Origin: Chamaelirium japonicum
Lineage: Eukaryota; Streptophyta; Magnoliopsida; Liliales; Melanthiaceae
Direction of reading: 5' to 3'
Assembly (NCBI GenBank): GCA_947650365.1
Contig: OX393555.1
Span: 77,877,995 to 77,941,994 of the forward strand
DNA length: 64,000 nt
The translations under genes were made by a program, and so were the position numbers. Of the stretch, positions 46,498 to 57,754 are shown in pieces. Each line of letters starts with the position of its first letter. Position 1 is the stretch's first letter. A model generated the notes under the pieces. It was given only the letters and a program-made list of their open reading frames with translations. It was not told where the DNA came from and did not search any database.

Positions 46498-49400
46498 ATC
46501 TCCCACTTGGTCTAGCGTAGCAAAACGGTTTTAACTCCCATCACATCCACATGTCGCTCGAATGCCTTGGTAGGTATTGCCTTTGTGAAAGGATCAGCAA
46601 CATTATCTGTAGATGTAATCTGTGTCACCGCTACTCGCCCTTGCTTTTGAAACTGCCGAATCAAGTGGAATTTGCGCTCGATGTGCTTCCCCTTTTGGTG
46701 ATGTCTTGGCTCCTTTGCTTGTGCTACCGCCCCAATATTGTCGCAGTAAAGCACAATAGGTAACTAGGCCTCTGGTACGCACCCCTAATCCGTAAGGAAT
46801 TTCTTGAGCCATACCGCCTCTTTGGCTGCCTCGTACGCTGCAACGTACTCAGCCTCTGTGGTAGAGTCTGCGATGCATTTATGCTTCACACTCTGCCAAC
46901 TAACCGCTGCTCCTCCTAACATAAACACAAAACCTGATGTCGATTTTCTGGATTCCAAATCTGACATAAAGTCAGAATCTGTGTATCCAATCGGCGTCAG
47001 TTCTTATGCAGTGTAAACCAACTCATAGTCCCTTGTTCTACAAAGGTACTTGAGTATACACTTCACAGCTGTCCAGTGATCTGGACACGGATTCGACTGA
47101 AACTGACCAATCATGCCTACTGTGAAACAGATATCTGGCCTTGTGCAATGCATAGCATATATTAGACTACCTAATGCCGAAGCATAAGGTATCTTCTGCA
47201 TTTTTGCTCTCTCCTCAGGTGTCTTAGGACATTGATCCTTAGACAGTTTTATGCCATGTTTAAATAGCACAAAACCCTTCTTGGAGTTTTGCATGTCAAA
47301 CCTAGCCATAACCTTATCTATATAAGCGGCCTGTGACAGCGAGAGAATCCTGTTCTGGCGATCACGTGTTACCTTGATCCCCAAAACATAACTCGCTTCA
47401 CCTAGGTCTTTCATATCGAACTGTGTTGACAACTAGACCTTTACTGTTGACAATGTTCCTACATCATTTCCAATGAGTAGAATATCGTCTAAGTAAAGTA
47501 TCAAATATACCACTATAGTCTTATCACTCCTCTTGTATACACAAGGTTCATCCTTGTTTTGAGTAAATCCATATGACTGGATTGCCTGATCAAAACGGAT
47601 GTTCCAACTTCTAGATGCTTGCTTTAGTCCATAAATGGACTTCTGCAACTTCCAAACAAGATGTTTCTGACCCTCTGACTCAAAACCTGGTGGCTGCATC
47701 ATATATATGTCTTCTTCCAGATTTCCATTGAGGAATGCTGTCTTGACATCCATTTGCCAGATCTCCCAGTTGTAATGGGCTGCAATGGATAGGAGGATCC
47801 GAATAGACTTTATCATAGCTACCGGCGAGAAGGTTTCGTCAAAGTCTATTCCTTCTCTCTGGGTATAACCCTTAGCAACTAATCTAGCTTTATAAGTCTC
47901 AATTGTACCATCGGATCCTCTCTTCTTCTTATACACCCATTTACACCTAATAGGTTTAATATTGGATGACGGTGTAACAAGAGTCCAGACAGCGTTATGG
48001 GACATTGATGCAATTTCTGCCTCCATAGCCTTTTGCCAGTCAGAGCTGTCAGAAGCTCCCACTGCCTCATCGTAGCTCAGTGGGTCATCCTCCTAACCCT
48101 CTGGATCAACCAATAAGGTTTCTCCATAGTATCTGTCAGGAGCTCTAATGTTTCTCCCACTGCGACGAGGTGGTGGTTGTGTTACAGGATTAATAGGTTC
48201 TACAGTCTCTAGTATATTAGTATCTGTAATGTCAGCTCCCACTATGCTTTTGGATGCGCTATCTGTACTAGTACCCAGCAGCTCATCCAGAACTACCTTA
48301 CTATCAGGTTTATGATCTATAATATAATCATGTTCTAGGAAAATGGCATTCGTTGAAACGATTACCTTCTTTTCCTTAGGATCATAAAATAGTCCACCTT
48401 TAGTCTCTTTGGGATACCCTACAAACAGACATGCTTTGGACTTTGGCTCCATCTTTTCCCTCTTGTCTACCCGCACATGTGCAGGACATCCCCATATTCT
48501 GAAATGCTGTAGTGTTGGCTTTTGTCTTGACCATAGTTCTCTAGGGGTCTGAGGCACTGATTTAGATGGAACGTGGTTCAGAACATATGCTGCTGTCTGA
48601 AGGGCATATCCCCAAAAGGTCGTTGGTAAACAGGCATAACTCATCATGCTTCGAACCATGTCCAATAAGGTTCGATTCCTTCTCTCGGAGACTCCATTCT
48701 GTTGTGGGGTACCTGGAGCAGTTAATTGGGATATTATCCCATGCTCCACCAAATACCCAAGGAACTCGTCAGATAGGTATTCACCTCCTCGATTAGATCG
48801 AAGGGTTTTTATAAATTTACCTGTCTGCTTTTCTACTTCAGCCCTGAACTCTTTGAACATGTCAAAGGATTTCGACTTCCGATGCATAAGATAAATGTAA
48901 CCATATCTTGAGTAATCATCAGTAAAAGTGATAAAGTACTCATGGCCTCCTATCGCCTTGACACTCATGGGTCCACATACATCTGAATGGATTAATTCCA
49001 ATACCTCAGTAGCTCTCACTCCTTTGCCTTTGAAGGCCCTCTTGGTCATCTTGCCTTCCAGGCAGGATTCACAGGTGGGAAGGATCTCCGTAGGATCTGT
49101 TTCCAGAAGCCCAGCCTTTACCAACCTATGGATCCTGTCTAAGGCAATATGCCCAAGCCGTAAGTGCCACAATTGGGTTAAATTCTCTGAAAGTTTCTTA
49201 CGCTTAGATGAATTAACATTAAATGCTGAAGTTATTATGTTATCTTTTTCAAATTTAGGACTGACAATATAGAGATGATTCTGAACCATTCCTCTTATTA
49301 TAAAAGTTTCATTCAGTTTAAACGACACACCAGAAGCATCAAAATAAACTGAATAACCTTCATTAACTAAAGAAGAAACAGAAATTAAGTTACGTCTCAA

Positions 49401-50470
49401 GGACGGTACATAAAAGACATCTCTAAGAGTCAAAGTCTTATTATTCGAAAAACTAATATTAACGTCTCCAATAGCTTCAGCAGCAGCCACGGCCTCAGTT
49501 CCCATACTCAAGGTCACCTCTCCAGCAAGTAACCTTCTGCTTTCCCGAAACCCCTGAAGAGAGTTACAGGCATGGTTAGTGGATCCTGAATCCACAATCC
49601 AACTAGCAAAAGAACTATTACTCGAAAGAAATGATTCAACAACTAAGAGTTGTAGATTACCTTCACCAGCATTCTGAGGCTTCTTGCAGTCCTTCTTCCA
49701 ATAACCCTTCTGGCCATACCGGAAACACTTCGTGCCCGATTTCTTTGATTCTCCAGACCCAGAGGCCCCAGCAGAGTCCTGCACAGGTGCAGACTTAGGT
49801 TTTTTCTTATGTTTCTTGCCCTGAGGTTTACCAGACTTCTTGAAGGATCTGCGTTGCACGTGAAGTGCTTCGCCCTTCTGCTTGAAGCCATCCTCAGCTG
49901 CCTGGAGAGCTCCCAGAAGCTCTGCATTTGTCATAGCCAACTTGTTTAAATTAAAGTTAGTGACAAAGCCTTCAAAGGCTCCAGACAGTGACGAGAGGAA
50001 GATGTCTGTCATCACCTCGCCCTCTAGCACAATGTCCATGGTAGCTAGTTCGTTCTGAAACCCAAACATTTTCATCATGTGTTCCCGAACCAGTGTCCCA
50101 TTGGACATCTTAGTGCCGACGAGTTTCTTGATGGTAAGGTATCGCGTAACGCGATTGTGACCTTCAACCATCTCCTTCAGATACAACATCATGTCAGAAG
50201 CGTCGGGCATCTCCTCGACTTGCTTCTGCAGAGTTGTTTGCAAGGATACTATAATATAGCATTTACATATTTCATTAGATTCCTTCCAGTCAGTGAAAGC
50301 CTTTAACTGTGCCTCTGTGGCATTGGGTCCTGGCAAATCCGGCTTAGGGTCATTCAGCGTTGTCATGTGTTTACCAATCCTTAAGACCCGATACAGGTTG
50401 CACTTCCAGTCCTCATAGTTGGGACCAGTAAGTTTGTGGTCATTTAGGATAGCGGACAGGGGCCTAACTT
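46498..50470 (-). pseudogene. gag-pol of element 3
   Basis: In order on the minus strand: gag with a zinc-knuckle-like CFRYGQKGYWKKDC, protease (SWIVDSGSTNHACN), GAG-pre-integrase and integrase core (LIHSDVCGPM, TFTDDYSRYGY, RNRTLLDMVRSMM) in one open stretch (48093-50366); RT ([25 protein letters not shown]) at 47004-48062; RNase H ([23 protein letters not shown]) at 46512-46967. A fossil in several frames. Confidence 0.92.
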
Positions 50471-52205
50471 AGTCATCTGAAAATAAAAGATTGAATAATG
50501 AGAATGCATGAAAACTTATTTTATGGATTTTTTAAAACAAGCTAATTATATCCATATGTCAACGCTACCCTCAAGCGAAGCCATTTCTATGGATTAATTA
50601 ACCATGTATGTAAGATCTCGGAGTAGGCTACACCTGTCCGAGGGGGCAGTGTGCAGGTCTTCCGCTTACACGGGTCTTTCCCTTGACCCTATCCAAATCT
50701 GCCAACTACAGGCTTTGATGGACCATGGTTATCTTTTGGCCAGTACCACGTGATCACCGTTGTCTTCGCAACGAATACCTCACGTGTACTTAGGATGCTT
50801 ACCCACGAGCTTAGGCAATTACGGCACGGGAATTCTAACGGCCCCCACGAGGGGTGAGTAAAGCCTGAACACTTGGCACCGTAACCGCCATATCCCGAAG
50901 GAGATCACTAAGTAGCTTGGCATAGAAAAAACACAACTCTCACCCGAGGGGGTTGTTGAGTTATGCCCTTCCACCCGAGTACGAAGTGGTTAGCCGTGGA
51001 GGCCAGAGGATCTCTAAAAGTCCTCTATTACATCCCTTATATATATGAGGGTTATTTTGCGAGTATGAATTTATGCAAATGCAAAGGTAGCGACCTCCTA
51101 TATACTAGACCCTGGTCATACCATGCTCCCACTAGCGTTCAAGCCCTTCGCCTAGCATTAATCATTCTCGAAATATCATAGTCCCTGCCTCAAGAGGATT
51201 TCTCCATTCAAGGGTTACATTACATATTCCAAGAATATCGATGCTTTGCAAAATTGGTTATCACGCTAATGCTCTGGAGCTAATCCTAGAGTCAGACTCA
51301 CTGGAAAGGACTCCCACTAGTCATGGTGCCTTGCTTATAAATTTGACAATTGATGTTCAATGGATCTCCATCTCATCTTTGATTTCGATGCTGGCCAAAT
51401 AGGCACACCCGACTAATCGGGTGCTGACCTAATGGTGGCATAACCATATGTGATGGGATCCCACTAACATCAAAAGTCAATTAAATAATAGGCATCATCT
51501 AGCGGGATCCTATCCTCAAACAGTCGCTTGGACCGGAGGGGAAAGGCATCCCTCTGAAAATAGATAATCACATTATCTCATCGGGGTTCGATATGAAACA
51601 TAAAGAACTAATAAAGAAAGCAACCATTAAAACTGAATTAAGTTCAGGGTCCGACCCCTGAACCTAATTAGCACAGCGTAGGCCTCTAGCTTTCTTCGCA
51701 AGGTCCCTCAGTCCGGCTCCTCCGTCGCTCTCGCGAACACTTTGCCGGATCGTCTTCATCCTCCAGGGTTCCGCTTACGCTCCCGATGGTGGATTTCTTT
51801 GGCACATCTTTCTTCTCGATCTGTAACCGAAAAAGTCTAGTACGCTTCGAGCAAGTGCTCGCTCGTACACAATTTCCTAGAAAGAAAAGAAAACACACCT
51901 AGGAAAAGGGCCATGGGAACCGAGGATGGTCAACCCCCATCACTCGCCCAATTTACGGCTTAATTACATATCCACACACAGAAAGCAAATCCAGATAATC
52001 GCTAACTCGGGGTCCGACCCCTAGTAGTAAGCACAAACATAGATCTAGATTTTTTATAGCGGCGCCCTGCAAGAATGATTAATAGAACAAGCACAATCTA
52101 TACATATGCATGATCAAAGCGTAAGAACCCCGATGAATTCACGCATTCATCATGCGCACACATATTGGTTTCATGAAAAAACATGAAATGCACACCACTA
52201 ATGCG
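50471..52205 (-). other. Leader of element 3 between 5' LTR and gag
   Basis: About 1.7 kb with no recognised gene or repeat. Short open frames here look like chance. Confidence 0.55.
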
Positions 52206-52217
52206 GCTCTGATACTA
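52206..52217 (-). other. Primer-binding site of element 3
   Basis: Minus strand AGTATCAGAGC just inside the 5' LTR, close to the initiator-methionine tRNA complement TGGTATCAGAGC. Confidence 0.85.
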
Positions 52218-52219
52218 AT

Positions 52220-52320
52220 TGTTGGAAATTAATCCATGGTAGAGTCTCGCAGCGAAAGCGATTTTGCGGTCGAAAGACCGTTCATGGTGCACGTTACACG
52301 ATTTAAACTTTCATAGAAAC
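52220..52320 (-). repeat. Element 3 5' LTR, first piece
   Basis: 101 bases matching 44364-44464. Ends at the 14-base duplication made by the LINE. Confidence 0.92.
52307..52320. repeat. LINE target-site duplication (left)
   Basis: ACTTTCATAGAAAC, repeated exactly at 57741-57754. Confidence 0.93.
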
Positions 52321-52415
52321 TTTTTTTTTTGAAAAGTAAGGTAATATTATAAAGGATCAGAAAGTATATACAAGTGAGCATCTATCGATGGCCCTAAAAA
52401 AAAAAAAAAAAAACA

Positions 52416-55400
52416 TTACATCCATCTAACTCTCCACTCTTGTAGCTCAATACTTTCTTGGCTATAGATTGAAGGCACTTCTGAATAGCTGAAGATATCT
52501 AATAGATCAACACAAATATCTTTTACGACTGACTCCTCAGATCGATCCATGCCCTCAAAAATTCTCTGGTTCCTCTCCCTCCATATCTGATATACAGAGC
52601 AAGCAAGTGCCGTCCTGCCGATCTTGCTTTGGATAGTACCTGAATACCCCAATTTCGACAATCTGCTAATAGTATCTGGGAAAGCTTCAAGCTGAGGGTA
52701 AGGCAATTTGCATCGCTTGCAAATGTGCTTCCAAACTTTTGAGCTGAAACTGCACATGAAGAATATGTGCTTAACTGATTCCTCCTCTTCTCTACAGAGT
52801 CCACATTGATTAGCGAGATGTTGTCCCTTCTTTTTGAGTTGATCTTGTATGCTTAGCCGATTCCAAATGGCTCTCCACAAGTTGACTGCCATTCTAGGGG
52901 GGATCGGTGGCTTCCAAATTAGGTTGGCCCACTCAACCGGCTGAACTTTTTCTCGAGAAGCCTCCCAAGCTGTGGCAAATGAGAAGGACCCGGATTTTGA
53001 GTTCCTCCAGCTAACCACCCCTTCATCGGATCTGGGACTTATAGGGATAACTTGGATGTGGTCAAATAGGGATTTAACTCTTCTATTGATGGGACGGGGC
53101 AAATTCCATTGCTCGTTTCGAATAAACTGCCCAATAGTCGCCATTATATGTCCTTGTTCCTCCATGACAGCTTCACCAACAATATCGATGGGCCTACATC
53201 CGTTGATCCATGGGTCCCACCAGAAGCTGATCTTGGAGCCATCTCTAATGATGAAAACCAATTGGGCTTTTAGCAGTATTCTGATATCTAGAATGTCCTT
53301 CCATATATCAGAATGCAATGTGGACTTGGTAGCTTTCCAGAAATTTTTCGTTCCCAAATATCTAGACATCATCCAACGGGCCCAAAGCGAAGACTCCTCC
53401 GTAACAATCTGCCACCCGAGCCTCATCCTGCTTATAGTCGAGATATCTTTCAGTATTCTGACTCCAAGACCTCCTTCATTCTTAGGTTTACAAACTAGAT
53501 TCCATTTGACATGAATGCTTGAGGATTGCCACAGAAACTTCCTCATCATTCTCTCCACCGAGTTTTGTACTCCAACTGGGATTGAAAAAGCAGCAGACCA
53601 ATAGTACGAGAAGCTTTGAAGAACCGATCGAATCAGCTCAATCCTCCCTCCTATAGATAGGTGCTTGATTGCCCAGCAATCAATCATCCTTGACACTTTG
53701 TCCTCCAAAGGCTTAAACAAAAATCTTCTGATTTTATTTGAGGCGAGAGGTAGACCCAAATATCTCATTGGAAGGGATCCGATGCTTAATCCTAAGTTGG
53801 CTATAACTTCTACAAAGGCGGAGCAAGATTTAGACACAAAAGCTTTGCTTTTCTCCTTGCTTATTTTCATACCTGTAATGTCTCCGAACTCCTCCAACAT
53901 ACTGGCAAGCTTCCTCACATGCTCCTTAATCGGTTTGATAAACAACATAATGTCATCAGCAAAAATCAGATGCGAGATAGGTACACTGTTACCTATGTTG
54001 TAGCTCTTCCAGTCCCCTCTGACCACTCCCCACTCTATCTCCAAGGAGAGGCATTCCATAACGATAGTAAATAGGTAGGAAGATAATGGATCTCCTTGCC
54101 TGAGACCTCTAGTAGACTTGATGAATCCGGAGGGAACCCCATTAAGCAAGATAGAAAATGAAGGGGAGCAAATGCAACATCTGATCCAGCTCACCCAAGT
54201 AGAATTGAAACCCAAACACTTCAAGGCGTGAAGTAGGAACTCTCTATTGACTGAGTCATAAGCTTTAACAAGGTCTAGCTTCAAGCAAACTCTTTTGGCT
54301 TCGCTTTTCCTTTGGAATCCCTTAACTAATTCATGAGCCAATAGAATATTGTTAGTGATTCTTCTACCTTTGATAAAAGCTGATTGGTTCGGGGAAATGA
54401 TCTGATCCAAAACCACTTGCAACTGATTCGCCAAAATTTTAGCTATAACTTTGTAGACAGCATTGCATAGCGATATAGGCCGAAAGTCTTTAAAGGAATT
54501 GGCATTCTTCAGCTTGGGGATGAGTGTGATGAAAGTGTGGTTTAACGAGGATACTAGTTGACCTGTACGAGAGAAGCAGTCCACCACTTTCCATACATCC
54601 TCTCCGACAATGCTCCAATGCTTCTTGAAAAAATGGAAATTAAATCCGTCCGGGCCTGGGGCTTTGTTCACATTGGCATGTTTGATGACTAAGTCTAGCT
54701 CATCCCTGAGAATAGGAAGGCTAATCCACTTCGCAGCTGCAGGGGTAAGAATTTTTCTGAACACAATTGGTTCAAAAGAATTGGACTGCATGGGATTAGC
54801 AAACAAATTAGTAAAGTAAGAAACAGCTGATTCTTTGATACTTTGGATATCTTGAGTTGTAGATCCATCTCCAAGGGCTATAGAGCTGATGGAATTGGTG
54901 CTGCAACGATTCTTGAAGGAAGAGAAGAAAATTTTGGTATTTTTGTCGCCTTTTTGTAGCCAAGAGACTCTAGATTTTTGTCTCCAATTACTTTCCTCCT
55001 TGGCTGTAAGGAATTCCAGATCAGCAATGATTTTCTTCTCTGCTTTAGCTAGTACAAAGTCTAAGGGCTTGTTTTGGATTTCTTCTTGGACCATTTGAAG
55101 TTTGAATTTGTTGTCAGCCACATCATTTAGAACATTCCTAGTCTTATTTTTGAGCCAATCTTTGATCCCCTTCTTCACATTATGTATTTTGCTTATGAGT
55201 TTGAAAGACGGGTACCCGGTCACTTCAATATCCCAAGCTTTGGCCACCACCATGCTGAATTCCTGATCCTCACTCCAATAGTTAAAATATTTGAAAGGTT
55301 TGGGTCCCCAATTCTGCACTTTAGTCCAGCGAATAATAATAGGGGAATGGTCACTAGCGCCTGCCGCTAGAAACTCAGCCCAAGCTGATGGGTATTTATT

Positions 55401-56069
55401 GGTCCACTCCGAGTTAGTGAACACCCTATCTATCTTACTCATAATTCTCGCACATGAGTCCTGTCTATTAGACCAGGTCCAGGTATGCCCCTTGGAATTG
55501 ATTTCTTTGAGATCGGCGTTCTGAAGGCATACATTGAATCTGTCCAACTCCGAAACTATCACCGCTCTACCGCCAACCTTCTCATTTGCATATCTAATAG
55601 CATTAAAATCACCGACCACTACCCACGGAGTAGACAAGGAGTTATAACTATAGGATATCCTCACTAGATCAGCCCAAAGTCTTCTTCTATTGATCTCTTC
55701 ATTGAACCCATAAACTATAGTGAGCACTCCCTCTAAGCCATTATTACTGATGGCTTTGGCAGTCATTTGTTGTTCTCTGATTTCAAGGAGACTGATACTC
55801 CAAATGTTGGGGTCCCAGCATAGAAGAATTCTATGTTTCACCGCCCCTCCTCCATTCCCTATGGTTTTCCATCCTGCTGAGAATCTGCTTCTCAATCTAG
55901 CCAATTTCCTGTCTGAAAGTTTAACTTCTACTAGCCCGCTAAGACTCACCTTGTTTTCCTTCCACGTGTCTAAAATTGTTTTGATTCTCCCCACTTTATT
56001 GATCCCTCGCACGTTCCAGACTAGAATGTTCATCAAATTATCGGGGACGAGATGAAGATGCTGAATCAA
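52416..56069 (-). CDS. LINE ORF2: endonuclease, reverse transcriptase, zinc finger
   Basis: 1217 codons without interruption. The N-terminal apurinic-type endonuclease shows ILVWNVRGIN, VVVGDFNAI and GASDHSPIII, with the expected Asp, Asn and His residues. The central reverse transcriptase has FRPISLCNAVYKVIAKILAN, SAFIKGRRITNNILLAHELV, TRGLRQGDPLS and the catalytic IFADDIMLF. The C-terminal zf-RVT block has NLWRAIWNRLSIQDQL and CGLCREEEESVKHIFF. The protein nicks target DNA and copies the LINE RNA in place. ORF2 starts 32 bases inside the end of ORF1; the endonuclease may really begin at the next Met (MNILVWN). It appears intact. Confidence 0.94.
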   Translation of the reverse strand: MIQHLHLVPDNLMNILVWNVRGINKVGRIKTILDTWKENKVSLSGLVEVKLSDRKLARLRSRFSAGWKTIGNGGGAVKHRILLCWDPNIWSISLLEIREQQMTAKAISNNGLEGVLTIVYGFNEEINRRRLWADLVRISYSYNSLSTPWVVVGDFNAIRYANEKVGGRAVIVSELDRFNVCLQNADLKEINSKGHTWTWSNRQDSCARIMSKIDRVFTNSEWTNKYPSAWAEFLAAGASDHSPIIIRWTKVQNWGPKPFKYFNYWSEDQEFSMVVAKAWDIEVTGYPSFKLISKIHNVKKGIKDWLKNKTRNVLNDVADNKFKLQMVQEEIQNKPLDFVLAKAEKKIIADLEFLTAKEESNWRQKSRVSWLQKGDKNTKIFFSSFKNRCSTNSISSIALGDGSTTQDIQSIKESAVSYFTNLFANPMQSNSFEPIVFRKILTPAAAKWISLPILRDELDLVIKHANVNKAPGPDGFNFHFFKKHWSIVGEDVWKVVDCFSRTGQLVSSLNHTFITLIPKLKNANSFKDFRPISLCNAVYKVIAKILANQLQVVLDQIISPNQSAFIKGRRITNNILLAHELVKGFQRKSEAKRVCLKLDLVKAYDSVNREFLLHALKCLGFNSTWVSWIRCCICSPSFSILLNGVPSGFIKSTRGLRQGDPLSSYLFTIVMECLSLEIEWGVVRGDWKSYNIGNSVPISHLIFADDIMLFIKPIKEHVRKLASMLEEFGDITGMKISKEKSKAFVSKSCSAFVEVIANLGLSIGSLPMRYLGLPLASNKIRRFLFKPLEDKVSRMIDCWAIKHLSIGGRIELIRSVLQSFSYYWSAAFSIPVGVQNSVERMMRKFLWQSSSIHVKWNLVCKPKNEGGLGVRILKDISTISRMRLGWQIVTEESSLWARWMMSRYLGTKNFWKATKSTLHSDIWKDILDIRILLKAQLVFIIRDGSKISFWWDPWINGCRPIDIVGEAVMEEQGHIMATIGQFIRNEQWNLPRPINRRVKSLFDHIQVIPISPRSDEGVVSWRNSKSGSFSFATAWEASREKVQPVEWANLIWKPPIPPRMAVNLWRAIWNRLSIQDQLKKKGQHLANQCGLCREEEESVKHIFFMCSFSSKVWKHICKRCKLPYPQLEAFPDTISRLSKLGYSGTIQSKIGRTALACSVYQIWRERNQRIFEGMDRSEESVVKDICVDLLDIFSYSEVPSIYSQESIELQEWRVRWM

Positions 56070-57533
56070 CAGAGCTCCGAAGAGTCATGTTGTTTGCTGG
56101 TGTGTTTTTAGGAGTGTTGTTAACCTTGGAATACATCTGTTTTGAAGGGTTCTTCATTGCTTCTTTCTGATATTTATCCTTCCATTTTTGATTCTCAACT
56201 GCTATGTGCTCTGGCACTAGAGTGAAGACTTTGGCTGTTAGTTCCTCTTCCCCCTTCTCCTTGCTGTCCTTGCTTGCTTCTTGGATAGGCTCTTCACTGA
56301 GGTCAGGATCGGACCTTGCATCGGCTGTTGCTATAGTGTCTTCCCTCATAACCTCACCGTTGGTTGTTGCTTGGTCTTCCACATGGGTCTTGAAAAAAAC
56401 CTGATCCCTTGGTTCTTGCGATCCTGACAGTACCTCAGATGTCGAATTCACTACCTTTCCATCAAAAGCTAGTCCATTGAAATATATAGATCTTCCTTCT
56501 GTTGTATCTAGAAGGATCTCTCCATATAAGTTCTCTTCGCTAAGGGCTTGAAAAGCATTGTCTAGCGGGATATCTTCCATTGTATTTGCCTCTAGCGACC
56601 TCGGATTCTGGACTGTGACAGATATGGCATTTATGTCAGGGGTAAGTGAAGTATCTGTGGTCTCATCTACTTTTATGTTCTGATTTCCTTCCTCTAGGAT
56701 TGGGTCGTCATCCTTGGTCGGGAGAAATCCTTCATTGCTACCACCCATTGTTTGAGCTTGATCAATGTCAATCAGAGCTGCGTCAACTACCTCTCTTGGC
56801 TTGTAGACTTGCAATGGGTTTACTGGGTGGTTGTTGACGGTTTTACTAAGCTTGCTTCGGCCTACTCTGCAAGATATTGAGTTGTGTCCAATCAATTTGC
56901 ACTTAGGGCACCACTGCGGCATTTTCTCAAACACTAGGTGCTGCCACCTTCCTCCTTTCAATCCCATCCCTACCCAAAGCTTATCTGGATGATCTATGGA
57001 GCAGTCCATCAAAACGTTCACTCTTGCCACACTAGGTCGTGTCCAGTTCCTGGTTGGTGTATCGATGGCCATCGGTTTGCCCAATCCGCCCACAAGGCTA
57101 AACAAAAAATTTTCAGTGAAGAAGTTGATTGGCAAACCTGGAAGGGAGATCCAGACTGGCACAAGAGGTGATTCTGATTCCGGGCTGAACATGGGATCCC
57201 CTTTCATCATCTTGAAGAAACGCCCATTAATGGCGCTCCCACCTTACAGGCGCTAAACATCCCCCAATTTTTCTTAATGTGGTTGTAGATGACTTCAATG
57301 GAGGGCCTGCTAGAGACGAACTTAGCCACTAGAGTGAACTTGAAGGGGGCATAAGAGAGATGGATCTCTCGATCGGAGAAATCTACAGCCGGGAGTCCAT
57401 CCTTGAGGTGATAGGATCTGAGTTCAAGATGAGGTCCTCCTAATCCAGGCTGGTGTCTCCCTCCACAAAGCACTTGAGCGAACGAAAGAGGAACCCCCGG
57501 CTCCGGGGGTGCCGAAACCCCGGGGACCTGCAT
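56038..57533 (-). pseudogene. LINE ORF1: DUF4283 and zinc-knuckle RNA-binding protein, frameshifted
   Basis: The upstream part (57533-57207) carries the DUF4283 fold (YHLKDGLPAVDFSDREIHLS, FTLVAKFVSSRPSIEVIYNH). The downstream part (57210-56038, 390 codons) continues it with PVWISLPGLP and the CCHC knuckle CPKCKLIGHNSISC, then an acidic, Ser-rich tail. The two parts are in different frames. The break lies near 57215-57225, where one missing base would explain the change. A Gly/Ser-rich N-terminal stretch reads from about 57684. ORF1 normally packages LINE RNA. Because of the break this copy probably depends on other copies for ORF1. Confidence 0.82.
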
Positions 57534-57584
57534 ATTCTCTCTCTAATCTCTCTCTTTGGCCTGCCAGGGAGTGCGGCGCCGCCG

Positions 57585-57687
57585 GCTGCGGAGGAGGGAC
57601 CGGAGCCGCCGGCTGCGGAGGAGGGACCAGAGCCGCCGCTGGAGTCTCCACTCTGAAGACCGGAGCTGCCGCTGGAGTCTCCACTCT

Positions 57688-57722
<35 letters not shown>
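57585..57722. repeat. Short tandem repeats and (CT)n in the LINE 5' region
   Basis: GGCTGCGGAGGAGGGACC occurs twice, 27 bases apart. GCCGCTGGAGTCTCCACTC occurs twice, 36 bases apart, followed by a (CT)n run to about 57722. Confidence 0.85.
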
Positions 57723-57726
<4 letters not shown>

Positions 57727-57740
57727 TTGCTCCTACCGCT

Positions 57741-57754
57741 ACTTTCATAGAAAC
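57741..57754. repeat. LINE target-site duplication (right)
   Basis: ACTTTCATAGAAAC, as at 52307-52320. Confidence 0.93.

Larger units (their letters stand above)
52321..57740 (-). mobile_element. L1-type LINE (non-LTR retrotransposon)
   Basis: 5420 bases between 14-base duplications. The A tail is at the left end (poly-T at 52321-52330 on the plus strand, with a second A block near 52397). ORF1 and ORF2 lie on the minus strand, with a GC-rich, (GA)n-bearing 5' region at the right. It looks full length. It inserted into the 5' LTR of element 3 and so is younger than that element. Confidence 0.94.
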
